Assembly: GCA_963921795.1 (NCBI GenBank)
Contig: OY997654.1
Span: 4,050,177 to 4,114,176, forward strand
DNA from: Nannobrachium achirus
Taxonomy: Eukaryota; Chordata; Actinopteri; Myctophiformes; Myctophidae
Direction: 5' to 3'
DNA length: 64,000 bases
Below the pieces are notes generated by a model. It saw only the letters and a program-made list of their open reading frames with translations, was not told the DNA's origin and searched no databases. Shown here piece by piece: positions 11,966 to 23,920 of the stretch; positions within the stretch are counted from its first letter, which is position 1; each line of letters starts with the position of its first letter. Both the position numbers and the translations under genes were made by a program.

Positions 11966-12351
11966 CTAAATATTTTTTATCCCAGGATTTTTGTAACCCA
12001 TTTTCACCCAGTGCCAATTGCCTATGTAATCCTGGGCTCTGCTCTCCCTCTGCTGCGCCTGGGGAGACAACGGACTGACCTCATGCTTCCTTCTATGCAT
12101 GAGGAGTCCAAGTTGCTTCTTTTCACCTGACAGGGGGGATTTCCCCGGTTGGACGTAGCGCATGGAAGGAACACAAACCAGTTCCTTTCCCCTCCATCAG
12201 GCGCCCCGGCTGGCCAGGGGGAGGCATTATTGAGACCAGGATTACTGCATGTTTTTTGTGAGGGTATCAACCCTAGGAGACACGGGTTGAACATGCAAAC
12301 TCCACACAGAATGGCCCTATCGCCAACCCCACCTAGGGTGTGGGCCAAGCC
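11966..12351 (-). mobile_element. SINE-like repeat, interrupted
   Basis: On the minus strand it contains TGTGTGGAGTTTGCATGTTC, a module shared by many fish SINEs, and ends near AAAAATCCTGGGATAAAAAA. Its 5' part, including CCCTGGGTTCT (a B-box-like sequence), is split by the hAT element at 12360-13942 and resumes at 13951. Exact family not identified. Confidence 0.55.
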
Positions 12352-12359
12352 CCCAGAAC

Positions 12360-13942
12360 CAGTGTTGTTTTTGTTGACAAGACGATAACGAAAATGATTT
12401 CGTTGACGCCCCTTTTTTTCATGACTAAGACGTGACGTTGACGAGCTAAAAATAGCATTGTCATGACGAAAATATGACGAGACGTAATGTCTGTTTTCGT
12501 TGACGTGACGAGACGAGACGAAAATCTGGTCTATCCGACGTTTAAAATGAATGAAAAGCTGCAAAATATTGTAAGAGTAGTGGCCAATCATATAGGGGAA
12601 CGTTCTTGGACGCAGCAACAGGCTGTGTCATTGGCTGGAATGTCGGCATGAGAATACACGTGTTATTTGTTGTTGTCTGCTGGGTATTGGGAAATAAAAG
12701 CTAATCATCTAATTGAGGAAAGATGTCAATATATGTTCGGTTTTTGGAAAAGAAGAAACGTTTACAATCCACGAAAATAATGCAGGCTTACTTACTGTGG
12801 AACGCTCCTATTCCAGTTATGGTAAGCTGTCCTTTTAACAAATCATATTCCTTTATATTCCTTTGCTTTGAGAAGCAGTGTGATAAAAGTTCTTATTCCC
12901 GTTCCAAAGTACTCCATGTGGCTGCACGCGCTGCAGTGATGTTATTGTAATCGTTACGTCCCAATCCTTATGCAAGCTTGCCACTGGCCGTAATGTTGAA
13001 AGTGAAAGTAATGTTTTCTTTTGCGGTGAAACCATGTGGTGAAAAAAGTAGGCCTACTTGCATTACTCGAGTAAAAGTATCAATACTGCAATCCCTTACA
13101 AGTTAAGTAAGTCCATTATTCAAAATATACTCAAGTAAAAGCACAAACGTACTGGCATCGAAATGTATAAAGTATCAAAAGTAAAAATACAAAATGTTTG
13201 AGCATAGCAGATCTAGAAGATCATGCACAGTACAGTACTTAAGTAGCCTACTAGGCCTAGTTACTTTGCATCACAGTGTAAAACATGTCATACGGTAATT
13301 ATTTTTGCCTTGAGCATAATGAAAGCAAGGCAGCGAAATAAGGTACATCTTTCCTTGACAATAATGAGAGGCAACAGACAATTTTTCTGAATATAATGTT
13401 TTATATTTCTATAAATATTACATTTTGGAAATATAACTAAACTGAACCATTGCATGATTGCCAATTTGCCTAGTTAGTAGTAATACTCCAATGCTTTTTA
13501 AATGTATTATTACTCAATATATATTCAGCTTAAGCTTGACTTGGTGTAAGTGATTTTCTTTGGTTCAAATAATTTATTATAAGAAATTAATTACAACCTT
13601 TTTAACCTATATTTTTTTGTTTTAACCAAAAACCACTTACCCTACTATATAAAATGTATACCGTAAATAAAAATCGCAACTAGATATTTTCTCAAAATCA
13701 TTCAGCCGCCTTAAAGACACATTTTTCTTTTTGACTAAAACTATTGACTAAAACTGGACTAAAACCTTTGTGTGGGTTCGTCGACTAAAACTTGACTAAA
13801 ACCTTTTGATTTCTCGTCGACTAAAACTAGACTAAAACTATCACGGATATAAATGACTAAAATCTGACTAAAACTAAGAAGCATTTCGTCAAAAAGACTA
13901 AGACTAAGACTAAATCTAAAATGCCCGCCAAAAACAACACTG
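12360..13942. mobile_element. hAT-type element inside a SINE-like repeat
   Basis: A 1,583-bp element with termini CAGTGTTGTTTTTG and CAAAAACAACACTG and perfect CCCAGAAC duplications at 12352-12359 and 13943-13950. The sub-terminal regions contain many GACGAGAC and GACTAAAAC repeats. No transposase frame survives. Confidence 0.88.
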
Positions 13943-14286
13943 CCCAGAACCCAGGGCTAGATTTGAAGCTACCCCGATGGTGGCCAAAGTTGGAACTGCA
14001 GCCTAAACGCGCATTTTGGCCCCGCCCCCTCCACTCCAGACAATCCTTCCTCTGAGCGGAGAGCAGCGTGACGTCATTTTTGGCCACTAGGTAGTGGCCA
14101 ATTTCCCCCAGAATGCACCTGGATTACATGCTAGCATGTAGCCGTTGCTTCAAAACGCCACTGAGCACTTGCATTGAAATGATAGTGGGGGCGGGGCCGG
14201 TCCGCTCTCTATTTTATATATACTCTATGGTGTGGGCGCTGATGACGCGGAGGGAGGAACACGCCGCCAGCACCCACAGCGTCCCT

Positions 14287-14355
14287 CGGCGGGAATCGAA
14301 CCCAGGACCATCTAGCTGTGAGGCGAAGCGCTAACCACTGCGCCACCGTGCCCCC
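14287..14355 (-). mobile_element. tRNA-derived SINE head
   Basis: The minus strand reads GGGGCACGGTGGCGCAGTGG as the A-box half, then CTGGGTTCGATTCCCGCC as the B-box half, the standard 5' tRNA-like head of a fish SINE. It is a SINE, not a functional tRNA. Bases 13966-14286 and 14356-15283 hold no recognised gene. Confidence 0.8.
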
Positions 14356-15283
14356 TGTAGGCTAGTCTTAAAAAAGTGCAGGGGTGATAGTGCATAGTGC
14401 ATACACAAATCCACTCTAACCAGGTGCTGAGTTTTTACCAGTGTTGCTGACTCTACTTTTCTCTAGTCTTAAAAACGTGACCATTTTTGCTTAGTAGCTC
14501 TGAAAAAGTGTGCATGCTCAATGATGTAGTTGCATAAAAATTCAAACTGTACAGTAAATATGCAACCTGGAACGGCGCCGGATTTTAGTTAACTGGGGAG
14601 GTAGAGCCACGATTTCCCATGAGTGTCCACATGCAAACACATGAAAACGGAGGACTAGACGGATAGTTTCCAAAACTCCGGCTGCAGTGCATTTTTGTTT
14701 TGTTCGTATTTCTTTTGCTGTGTGGACAGCATAAACGGAGAAGTTCTTTGCTTGCATGCTTACGTCACCTTGTGCTCCTGCCTCCTCCTCCTTGCTATGA
14801 GAGAATCCTGTGGTGGTCTCTGTAGAATATCCATATTTTTGAGCGCATTCACGACATGTTAACATTAGAGAGCTGTTTTGTTTAGGGATGGAGCCCTAAT
14901 GAATGATTGTTTTAATGATGTTTGTTACTCTTGTCAATTGTCATCTTCATAGATGGTGGTCACTGGTCAGCCACAAACTCACATTCGCAAAAGATAACAG
15001 TTATGTTCTGAATTTGTTGTCTCACATATCTTTCCACCAGCTCAATAAGCTGGATCGATAAGGTGCTCATTATCAATAACGAGATGCAGCCCTAGTCTTG
15101 TTAAGTAACGGAGCATATCTGACGCGACGTGCCTGCCTCTTCTCTTGGTCAAATTTTGGATATTAATAAGCCATGAATTATAAGCCAGCGATTGTTATCA
15201 GGGGTTGACACTAAGGTCTTAGAGGCATTTGCATGTCGGGCAAGTACAGGTCATGTTCTACTTGCCCTCAGGTCATCGCCACT

Positions 15284-15284
15284 T

Positions 15285-15333
<49 letters not shown>

Positions 15334-15343
15334 ATATACACAC

Positions 15344-15374
<31 letters not shown>
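15284..15374. repeat. (AT)n microsatellite
   Basis: AT runs broken by CACACTGTGTGTG. They border the hAT element at 15375. Confidence 0.9.
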
Positions 15375-15940
15375 TAGGGGTGTAACAATACATTTTAATA
15401 GCGATTCGATACATATCACGATACATGTTTGACAATACGATACATGGACGATATTGGTTCATTCATGGCGATGCGATACGATACGATTCAATAATTTAAA
15501 ATCGATATAGTAACTATTTAGCAAAGAAATTAAATCTGTGTGAAAGGTATGGATAGTGCAGGTTTTTAAGGGAAGCATGTATTATTATGGATATAAATAA
15601 GTAAACCCAGTGATTATCTGCCAAATACATGGACATTGTATATTGACAAACCTGCACCTTGACATGAACCCAGAGATTACAAATATTTATTGATAGACCA
15701 GTGTAACTATATGGAAAGGAAAAGTAATTAAACCCCTCCTTTTAATTTTTTCTTCTTAAAAATGCTAAATACAATGCACAAGTAGGTAGTATCGATACAA
15801 TCGATACTTTGCACTGCCGATTCGATACGATACAAAATAAAACGATACGATTCGATTTTAGCTGTTTTCATTTAGATCTACTTCGATTTTTTAAGTTAAA
15901 AACGATATTTCGATACAGTTACTATATCGTTACACCCCTA
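15375..15940. mobile_element. hAT-type element in an AT repeat
   Basis: Termini TAGGGGTGTAACAATACA and TATCGTTACACCCCTA, sub-terminal CGATACGATT repeats, 566 bp. The target duplication cannot be resolved because both flanks are AT repeats. Confidence 0.8.
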
Positions 15941-15941
<1 letters not shown>

Positions 15942-15973
<32 letters not shown>

Positions 15974-15980
15974 TACACTG

Positions 15981-16023
<43 letters not shown>
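15942..16023. repeat. (AT)n/(CA)n microsatellite
   Basis: A TA run followed by CA repeats and another TA run, immediately right of the hAT element. Confidence 0.9.
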
Positions 16024-16106
16024 CGCATTGATCATCATAGTAATTCTACAGTGTTTGTAAGAGTTGACATGTGTATTATTATATCTGTAATCTTTCTCTT
16101 CTATAG

Positions 16107-16133
16107 GTTTGACACTGGCTCAGCGTGATGTAG
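16107..16133 (+). CDS. Short linker exon, 27 bp
   Basis: The acceptor is CTTTCTCTTCTATAG and the donor GTAGGTAAGA, borders 16107 and 16133. In phase 1 it reads GLTLAQRDV after the basic tail of the transmembrane exon. Length is a multiple of three, keeping phase 1 to 1. The polypyrimidine tract and donor are good, but a 9-codon exon cannot be proved from sequence alone. Confidence 0.5.
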
Positions 16134-16194
16134 GTAAGATAAAACGTTCCACTGCATGAAATCAACTGCTGTACTGCATCTGTTATTTCACTAT

Positions 16195-17473
16195 AGCCGG
16201 GGAGCCACAGGCCCAAAAGCTCAAAGAATAGGGTTTTACCTGTGATGTCATGACATACTTTACTTTTTTTTTCTTTCTATTCATTTGGTCATTTACATAC
16301 ACAGCCATTTACAATATGCTTTTGCGCCTATACTGCCAGGAATATTATTAATTTTTCAGAGTCACAGTAGATCTCCCTTATATGCATGACATTTTGGTAG
16401 GCTGTAGTCTATATAGTGTACACTAGATGTCGCCAGCGATTAAGGTCTCTGGCGATTGCTAGAAGGCCTCAAATTAGCAACCAGTCCATTCACTTAGCAT
16501 TAGCGTTAGCATGGAACGGCCCGGGACCCGTGCACGCCATACGCGCGCCGGATTCTCTTAAAAAATTATCGACTATGTGCCTTAGATGCCCAATAGACGC
16601 ACAGAGCCTTCAAACCGGATCAAGATCCGACGTTTTGAACGTGAGATAGAGCGGAGTTGCTGTAATGGCTTCCAATGTAAAAATATATGCTTGTGTACAT
16701 GTGAGACACGCTCGATTTCCGGTTTCCGGCGATGACGTAATTTCCATCGGAATATCATTGCTGAAGCTTATATGAAGCTAGAATGGTCATTGATAGCTCA
16801 AAAAATGTCAAAAAAATACCAAAAAAATCAGAAAATGATCCCCAAGGCGACGTTTGGCGATCTGGCTGGCTGGGCCTCCTCAAAATGGCGATGGAAGGCG
16901 ATTTGGCTGGCTAAGAGTTAAGGTACACAGAATGAGAGGCCTGCTCTGCCGGAAACTCTGCGAAAAGTTATGGTCATTTGTATATTCACTCCATCGACTT
17001 CAATATACAGGAAAGAAACACACCAAAATAAATATGCTTTAAGTAGCATGTGAGGGGTCAATCTAGGGGTTCTTGATGATTCTGAATCCATTGCAAGCAT
17101 TGTTTTTGCATGAAAAACATTCCTTGGGCTAGAAAACTGACCAAAATAACGGTGAAGAGTGATGACTCATCACTTTTCACAGGTTTGAGAGGCTGAAATC
17201 TAGCCCAAGGAATGTTTTTCATGCAAAACAAATGCTTGCAATGGATTCAGAATCATGAAGAACCCTTAGTTTGACCCGTCACATGCTACTTTTTTTATGT
17301 GTTTTTTTCCAGTATAGTGAAGTAAATGGGAAACTTTTTTTCGCAGTGTTTCCGGCAGAGCAGGCCTCTCATTCTGTGTACCTTATTGACCAAATGAATA
17401 GGAAAAACTAAAATTTGGAGTATGTCATGACATCACAGGTCTTCTCTCATTTTGGCACAGTGGCTCCCCGGCT
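16195..17473. mobile_element. Palindromic (foldback) element A
   Basis: Ends AGCCGGGGAGCCAC and GTGGCTCCCCGGCT are flanked by ACTAT at 16190-16194 and 17474-17478. Inverted arms meet near 17167 at GTGATGACTCATCAC and share AACATTCCTTGGGCTA. The left arm is about 650 bases longer (about 16292-16918), apparently through a later insertion. The core matches 60430-61324. Confidence 0.7.
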
Positions 17474-17616
17474 ACTATGATTACATAAAATAAAGTATCC
17501 ATTTATTGATTTATTTAATACTGCATTAATTCACACACAGTGTAAGCTCCAGTCCACAGATTAAGAGTTTATCAAGTGCAGAATGCAGATCAACACATGT
17601 TTTTAATGTGTTTCAG

Positions 17617-17664
17617 AGATGACTCCATTGGTGAATCCAGCAGACCAGCCTATAACGTTCTCAG
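17617..17664 (+). CDS. Short linker exon, 48 bp
   Basis: Acceptor ATGTGTTTCAG and donor TCTCAG/GTAGAT. Phase 1 to 1, reading EMTPLVNPADQPITFS. It has the same length, phase and opening (E-x-M-T type) as the exon at 22898-22945, suggesting duplication of a linker exon. No domain is recognised. Confidence 0.55.
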
Positions 17665-17842
17665 GTAGATCTTCTGTTTTATTATCTATGTATGTTCTGA
17701 GGTGATTCACTTCTACTGGTTGTTCCTAAAGGTGACAGTCTCTTAAAACCTCTTAAATCTCTTTAAAAACCAACTCCCCTTCATGCTGAAATCATACATT
17801 ATGACCGGGGTTGTGACCAGCACTGAGAGCAGAGACGTGCTA

Positions 17843-19053
17843 TAGAGCTGTGAAAGAATATTCTATATTTGAATATTCGTTCGAAAGTTAACAATAAAAG
17901 AATATTCGAAAGTAAAAAATTGAGCTTCGAATTAATTTATATTTAATTAAAACAAATCTGCCGCACTTCTCGCGAGATTCTGGGCACATGTAACGTTAAA
18001 AGGTGGCTGGTCTCGCGAGGCAGAAGTCTCCATTCGCCGCTGCAAAAGTGGGCTGATCTACAAGTCCACAATGCGTCGCTGATCCAATACGTTGTGGGCT
18101 TGTAGATTAAGGGTGCATGTTCAGCGACACCGTCATACAGCGAAGAATAAACCTCCAGCTAAACTTTCCCTTCACTCTGACTGTCCGCCTCGCAGTGCAC
18201 ACACAGTGCTTTCACTGCTTTGCCTCCGAGTTAACTTGCTCACGTTTAATCACACAATGTAACTTTAATTGATTCAGAATGATAACGAGTCAAGCTGAAA
18301 CGGGCGACTCATTTGGTAGTGACGGGAAGGCAGACTGTTTACGAGACTTCTCCACCGAAAGCACAATGTAAAGCATGGATTTCTTCTCTCACCGAGTCTC
18401 CCCGCACGCAGCCACGGTCACGGTAAAACTCCCTCCGTCACACTACTCTTGTAGACTACCTACCTAATTTGGTTCAAACCAAAACATAATCCATTGGTGT
18501 GATTATAATTGCTCGTTTCACGTCGTGGTTGTTCCACTTCCAACTTCCATCACAGCTGCTGTGACGCTTCGCATAGACGATGCGATGCTGCGCTTGCTTT
18601 TACCAACGCCAGGCACGTGCACACAGACATCAAACGGGGCTTGAGCCCCTGCCCTTTTAAGAGAGAATTGTCCACCAAAGGGCCCCTTTAGAAATGTCAG
18701 CCCCTGCCTCTCTTAACATTCTCTGCACGTCCCTGACCAACACGGACCTACACGACCACCAGTAAAGCGATAGAAGCGACTGTCTAGAATAAACAGCTTC
18801 AGGTTTGGGGGGTCGCGAACATCGCCTAATACAGGTCTATTGAATATGCAAATAGGCTTGTTTCTTTGTTAAAACGCGCGACCCAAGAAAACTGCAACAA
18901 TGGCTGTATTGGTGTGAATATAGCATGTAAAAAAAAAAAGCTCCGAAGTGCGAATGCTTTGAATTCCTCTACTTATTCGAATATTCTTCGAATCAACGGT
19001 GGATTTTAAACCGAATATTCGAATGCCATTTTTGGCAAATTTTGACAGGCCTA
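17843..19053. mobile_element. hAT-type element with 8-bp target duplication
   Basis: A 1,211-bp element from TAGAGCTGTGAAA to TTTTGACAGGCCTA, with perfect ACGTGCTA flanks at 17835-17842 and 19054-19061. Sub-terminal GAATATTC motifs abound at both ends. The interior includes a copy of the dispersed hairpin at 18051-18110. No transposase. Confidence 0.88.
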
Positions 19054-19061
19054 ACGTGCTA

Positions 19062-19997
19062 CAGCCAATCAGAGTGTTTGATTGTATAAACAAGTTAGAC
19101 TGTCTGTCTGGATAGATGATGTCTATCTATATAGATAGACTTGGTTGATTCTCCTCCATTAGATGGACCTTGACCTGACCTTTAGCACGTGAAATTGACC
19201 TGCAATTGAAAATTGTAGCCACTTCCGGTTTCTCCTTGAGCCTGCTTTTCCTATTAACACTTTTGATGCCTCTTACTCTGAAGGGATGAATTTTCCTTGC
19301 TGCCGTGCCGCTTCCTCCATAGGCCGCCGCTCCTATTTTAAAGGGCTGGGCAGGGTTTTCGCGCAAATTTTTTCACTTCACTTTTTTCAACTTTGAGCCC
19401 ATCTAGTCACGGGACAGTGTGTTGACATGAAAGTGTCATGGTGGCCACCACACGATTGCAGATTTAGCTCGAAACATGCCAGCCTTGGGATCAAAATGTA
19501 TTTTTTCGAGTAAATGAAGTCTCTTTATGGGAAGATCAATGGATTTCTATGGAGGATTAGCACTTTGATTGCACGCCCAACGTGCGTAGTAAACAAACCG
19601 CGGCCATGACGGATGCGCTATGGACAGCAGAGACGTACACTACAGTAAGTCATAACAGTTTTAATGTATTTACAGTAAGTGTGACGAGGTGCCTCGTCAA
19701 CGGTGTCATGGTATTAACCCTTTCATTGACGAGCTGACCTGTCAACGGCAGCATAAGTGTTAATGGCCCAGTAGATGTCACTATTTCACCTTCGGTGGTG
19801 GCAATACATTATAATCTCAATATATCTCAATGAGGTTACGGGAGACCTTTACACTTGATTATAGTACCTTGGTAAAACTTTTCATAAACTCTTTTTGCAA
19901 TACTTAAATTACTATGCAATACTTAAATTGTCATCTGTTGCTATTACATGATAACACTCTTCAAAAGATGAATTCATACATTAAGGAGTCATTGATG
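19062..19997. other. Intronic interval without recognised gene
   Basis: No convincing exon on either strand and no clear transposon ends. It contains short AGATAGA repeats near 19115 and ordinary unique-looking sequence. Confidence 0.5.

Positions 19998-20041
<44 letters not shown>
19998..20041. repeat. (CTTT)n at a splice acceptor
   Basis: A CTTT tetranucleotide array that ends in CATCAG, the acceptor of the GIMAP exon. It therefore forms the polypyrimidine tract of that exon. Confidence 0.95.
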
Positions 20042-20042
<1 letters not shown>

Positions 20043-20047
20043 ATCAG

Positions 20048-20677
20048 ATCTCGTAACAAATGATGAAGAAATCCGTATTGTGATGGTGGGGAAGACTGGA
20101 GCTGGAAAGAGTGCCAGTGGAAACACCATCTTGTTCGACCCAATGGGTCCTGAAGCATTTAAATCCGATTTTACCCCTGATTCTGTGACAAAGACCTGTA
20201 ATACAGCCAGTGGTGTTGTGGCTGGTAGAAAGGTTTCTGTTATTGACACTCCAGGCCTGTTTGACACTGGGTTCAGTAATACTGAAACCATTAAAGAGGT
20301 CAGCAAGTGTATAACTTGTGCTGCTCCTGGTCCTCATGTGTTCCTGGCTGTGATCAAACTAGGGAGATGGACAGAAGAGGAGAGGAACTTTGTGGCAAAG
20401 ATTCAGAATGTATTTGGAAAAAGTTCAGATAAATACACCATGATTCTCTTCACTCATGGAGACAAGCTTAAAGGTCAATCAATTGATGAATTTTTGAATG
20501 ATTCAGAACTACTAGAATTAATCAGCAAATATAGTGGTGTTTATCATGTCTTTAACAACGAAAGCAAGGATCCCTCTCAGGTCACTGAGCTGATGAAGAA
20601 AATCAACCAGATGGTGGAGAAGAACGGTGGAAGCCACTACACCAACCAGATGTTCCAAGAAGAAGCAAGGAAACAAG
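20048..20677 (+). CDS. GIMAP (AIG1-family) GTPase exon
   Basis: One 630-bp exon, phase 1 to 1, encodes a whole AIG1-type GTPase domain of about 210 residues. The P-loop GKTGAGKS is at residues 15-22, the G3 motif DTPGLFD at 67-73, the GIMAP-specific box between G3 and G4 (CAAPGPHVFLAVIKLGRW) at 91-108, the G4-like THGD at 136-139 and NNESKD near 170. All nucleotide-binding motifs are intact. GIMAPs are guanine-nucleotide-binding proteins of lymphocytes that often sit at organelle membranes. The exon lacks an in-frame ATG upstream of the P-loop and enters from a spliced phase-1 codon, so it is not a first exon. The donor is AACAAG/GTGAG. Confidence 0.94.
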
Positions 20678-20753
20678 GTGAGAGAAACAAGACATTCCTC
20701 TTTAATGTGAGATGATATTGGAGGACTAACTGGGAATGCCAATATATGGACAT

Positions 20754-21561
20754 CAGAGCATACGAGCGGAGTGGAGCGCGAGCGGCGGGCCGTTTTTGAC
20801 GTGAGCGAGCGACTTTTCAAATGGGTCTGAGCGGCTTTGGAGCGAGGATTTTCTTCCGCTCCGTGGAGCGCCGACCTCCTCCGCTCCTAACCGATCATGT
20901 TGGGGCCACGCGCCACATGTTGCCAACAAACAGTCCGTGGCAGCGCAGCCATCATGTCGGCACCGTGTAGAGGAGAGGACAGAGGACAGGAGACAGAGAA
21001 TTCCCTTTATCAAGATTTCACAAAATGTATCTATATCATCCACACAAGTAGGCTAGGCTATGTTATAATAAGTAGCCTACCTTGTGTCAGTTAAGCCAGT
21101 CAAAGGATACGATTTGAAATGCAAGTGAGTCAGACTGATTTGGCTCAATGAAAAACACACGCCACAAGTCGCCTCCCTCTCTCGGTTGTGGTGATTAGCC
21201 TAATCAATAACCAACAGGATTTAATATTGCCCGTCTTAAAATACAATGCCTTAGATTGCCTAGACAGATCTCCATCAAGCCGAGGCTCACATTACCGCAG
21301 GCGTTTGTGTTGGGAACACACTGGCGAAGGAGAAACTGTTTCGGACATCGTAGCAAACTTTTTTTTTTTTGCTACATTTTGACGACCCTGAGCGGAGCGC
21401 GGAGTGCGCGGTGAGCGAGCGACACGCAAATCAAGGTGAGCGGCGGAGCGGGGGGGAGCGGAGCGGCAGTGGGGGCGACATGAGCGAAGAGTGAACGGTA
21501 CCATAGACCCCTGGAGCGCGGAGCGGCTTTCCGTCCCGCTCCACTCCGCTTGTGTGCTCTG
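20754..21561. mobile_element. hAT-type MITE with GAGCGG sub-terminal repeats
   Basis: An 808-bp element starting CAGAGCATACGAGCGGAGTG and ending CGCTTGTGTGCTCTG, with perfect ATGGACAT duplications at 20746-20753 and 21562-21569. The sub-terminal regions are packed with GAGCGG/CCGCTC motifs. The right end of a second copy is at 167-312. Confidence 0.92.
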
Positions 21562-21569
21562 ATGGACAT

Positions 21570-22159
21570 ACTGTGTCAGACTCTGTTGTTTCAGCGCCCT
21601 TAGGGCGTCTTACAGGTATTCGTAGTAGTAAACCAGCAAGCACGGTCAAGACCAATCAGTGACATCTCGATTGTGGCCAAGTCAAACCATGACTAGTCAG
21701 ATCTGGCCTAGAATATCACCTGATTTCAACCAACATAAATCCTGCCCATGAAAACGGACATCCTGGATTAATCAGAGAGGGTATGATCGAGGCCAGATAA
21801 ATATCATAAGTAGTCAGATACGTCCCAGAATATAACCTCATATGCTCATATGTCATTACAACATTACAAACAATAACAACAATCCTATAGTCCATATGAC
21901 GTCCTGGTAATGACATCAGGATCATCCCCATCTGGGCTGTGATCTGACCTAGTTCTGAACGTCACCGGAGGACGTCATCATAACGTCATCAAGGTGTCAT
22001 CAAGGTGTCATTTGCCTTGCAGGAAACTGTTTGATTTTATTCTATGATACATCTACATGTTCTATTACTGCACATGACTACTTTGTGTGTGCTGCCTGAA
22101 CACTATATGCTTTGTGAGAAGACAGTCTGGAATCCAGACGGAGTCGCTCGTTCAGTGTG
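21570..22159. other. Intronic interval without recognised gene
   Basis: No gene or defined transposon. Short tandem pieces such as CATCAAGGTGT occur near 21985. Confidence 0.5.
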
Positions 22160-22167
22160 TTTTTTAC

Positions 22168-22564
22168 TAGGGCTGGGATGCGATTACAATTTTTAATCTA
22201 ATTAATTACAGGCTCTGTGATTAATTAATCGCAATTAATCGCATTTTAATTGCACATCGATATTTGACCTGGGAGGCTTCTTTTTTTCAAGTAAAACACA
22301 TTTTGTTGTACGAGTGAATCAACAAGTGAGTTTTTTTAATCTAAATGTAGCATCCACAGGGCCAAGCAAAGCGCTCTGATCGGCTACTTCTCCCTTTGCG
22401 TTTGTTGTCTCTTCTTGGTTGGTACATCGCTATGATCGGTATGCCCGAAACTGAAGGTTCTGTGGTGCAAAAACTAAGTGCGATTAAAATGCGTAGATTT
22501 TTTTAATCGCGTAAATTTTCTGTCATTAATTAATCGCAATTAATCAGTTAAAGTCCCAGCCTTA
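22168..22564. mobile_element. hAT-type MITE with 8-bp target duplication
   Basis: Termini TAGGGCTGGGA and TCCCAGCCTTA, 397 bp, flanked by TTTTTTAC at 22160-22167 and 22565-22572. Internally AATTAATCGCAATTAATCG repeats occur near both ends. Confidence 0.85.
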
Positions 22565-22897
22565 TTTTTTACACATTAAATCAGTCTTTTCACCCACATG
22601 ACCAGGGCATATAAAACGGGGGGAAAAAAATCTCAGAATTGTACCCACACACCGCCACCCTCTAACAAAGAAATATACACAAATCTAATTATTTTAATCT
22701 TTGCAATATTGTTTAAATGAGTGGAAATGGCTGATGACAATCTCACAACATGTCATGTTGTGAGATTGTAAACCAGATGTTTTTTCTTTTGTCGAAATAA
22801 GTGTTTAAAGCAATGATAATGAAGTAATTACTAATATTGTATGATATCAAATTGTCTGTTTCAGATTTTACTCAATGAATTGTCTCTCATGTTTCAG

Positions 22898-22945
22898 AGC
22901 TGATGACATTGATGGATTCATTGAACCCGACTGCAGCATCATCAG
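22898..22945 (+). CDS. Short linker exon, 48 bp
   Basis: Acceptor CTCATGTTTCAG and donor TCATCAG/GTGAGT. Phase 1 to 1, reading ELMTLMDSLNPTAASS directly after the GIMAP exon. Same size and phase as 17617-17664. The role is presumably a flexible connector between the GTPase and the CARD. Confidence 0.55.
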
Positions 22946-23650
22946 GTGAGTCCTTAGTTTATTGAATTAACTGATATTCAGACAGACTTAGAATAAACGT
23001 GATTGTTTACTAGTGCAGGCCCACACCCAACCCACATGCCTGTTTCATTGCTATTGTGAAGGTGTTGTGTAGTTTTGTTGCTGTTGTGTTGCTGTTGTGT
23101 ACAGGGAGGAGCTGGGCCCCTCATTCAGCCCGGGAAAAGGAGTTGGAGAGGCCCTCATTGCGCATGGACATTGGCTGCGCACCAGATTTTTTTCGCCTGC
23201 GAGGCCCTAAATACTAACCGATGAGTGGTTACTGTGATTTTAGGTCTCATTGTTTTTCTGGTATAAAGAGAGTCTATAATGATGTTGTATGAGGACCATC
23301 TAGGAGTATTAAAGGAAGCTAGGGAGTTGTGGGCCGGTATTCAGATGATAGACAAGCCAGTGGGGCCAATGTGATGACTCTGTGGGCTGCTGCTACTCAG
23401 CGCTATAGAGAGAGATCCCTCTCTATAGAGCTGCTGCTCAAAAATTGTCCATTTCAAATCATGAGGGACAAGCCAGTGGGCCAATTATATGAGTTATATT
23501 TACTTTGTGGGCCGGCCATATTTTTTTTAATGGCCGGCCTGGACATGCCGGGAATGGACAGGCAGTTCGAGAGTTGTCCCGCTTTTCCCAATGGCCAGCA
23601 CGTCCCTGGTTGTGTATTTGTGTTGGTCTGTGGATGTGTGTATTTGTGGA
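22946..23650. other. Intronic interval with small stems
   Basis: No gene. GGGCCGGCCATATTTTTT followed by ATGGCCGGCC forms a stem near 23508-23545, and AGAGAGAGATCCCTCTCT forms another near 23407. Confidence 0.45.
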
Positions 23651-23920
23651 GCGTCGTCCAGTGTTTTTTAGGGAAGGGAGAAGAGTCTGGGACGCGTGGA
23701 GCGTCGTCCAGGGTGTTTTAGGGAAGGGAGAAGAGTCTGGGACGCGTGGAGCGTTGTCCAGGGTGTTTTAGGGAAGGGAGAAGAGTCTGGGACGTGTGGA
23801 GCGTCGTCCAGGGTGTTTTAGGGAAGGGAGAAGAGTCTGGGACGCGTGGAGCGTCGTCCAGGGTGTTTTAGGGAAGGGAGAAGAGTCTGGGACGCGTGGA
23901 GCGTTGTCCAGGGTGTTTTA
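23651..23920. repeat. 50-bp minisatellite
   Basis: Five full units and a partial one start at 23651, 23701, 23751, 23801, 23851 and 23901, each GCGTCGTCCAGGGTGTTTTA followed by GGGAAGGGAGAAGAGTCTGG. Units differ at only a few positions. Confidence 0.95.

Noticed and set aside
14287..14355. A functional tRNA gene on the minus strand
   Set aside because: It matches the standard head of fish tRNA-derived SINEs and continues beyond the tRNA length without a proper acceptor stem.
20678..20715. Extension of the GIMAP frame to a stop at 20713
   Set aside because: The frame passes a strong AACAAG/GTGAG donor, and the extra codons have no GIMAP similarity; they are probably intron.
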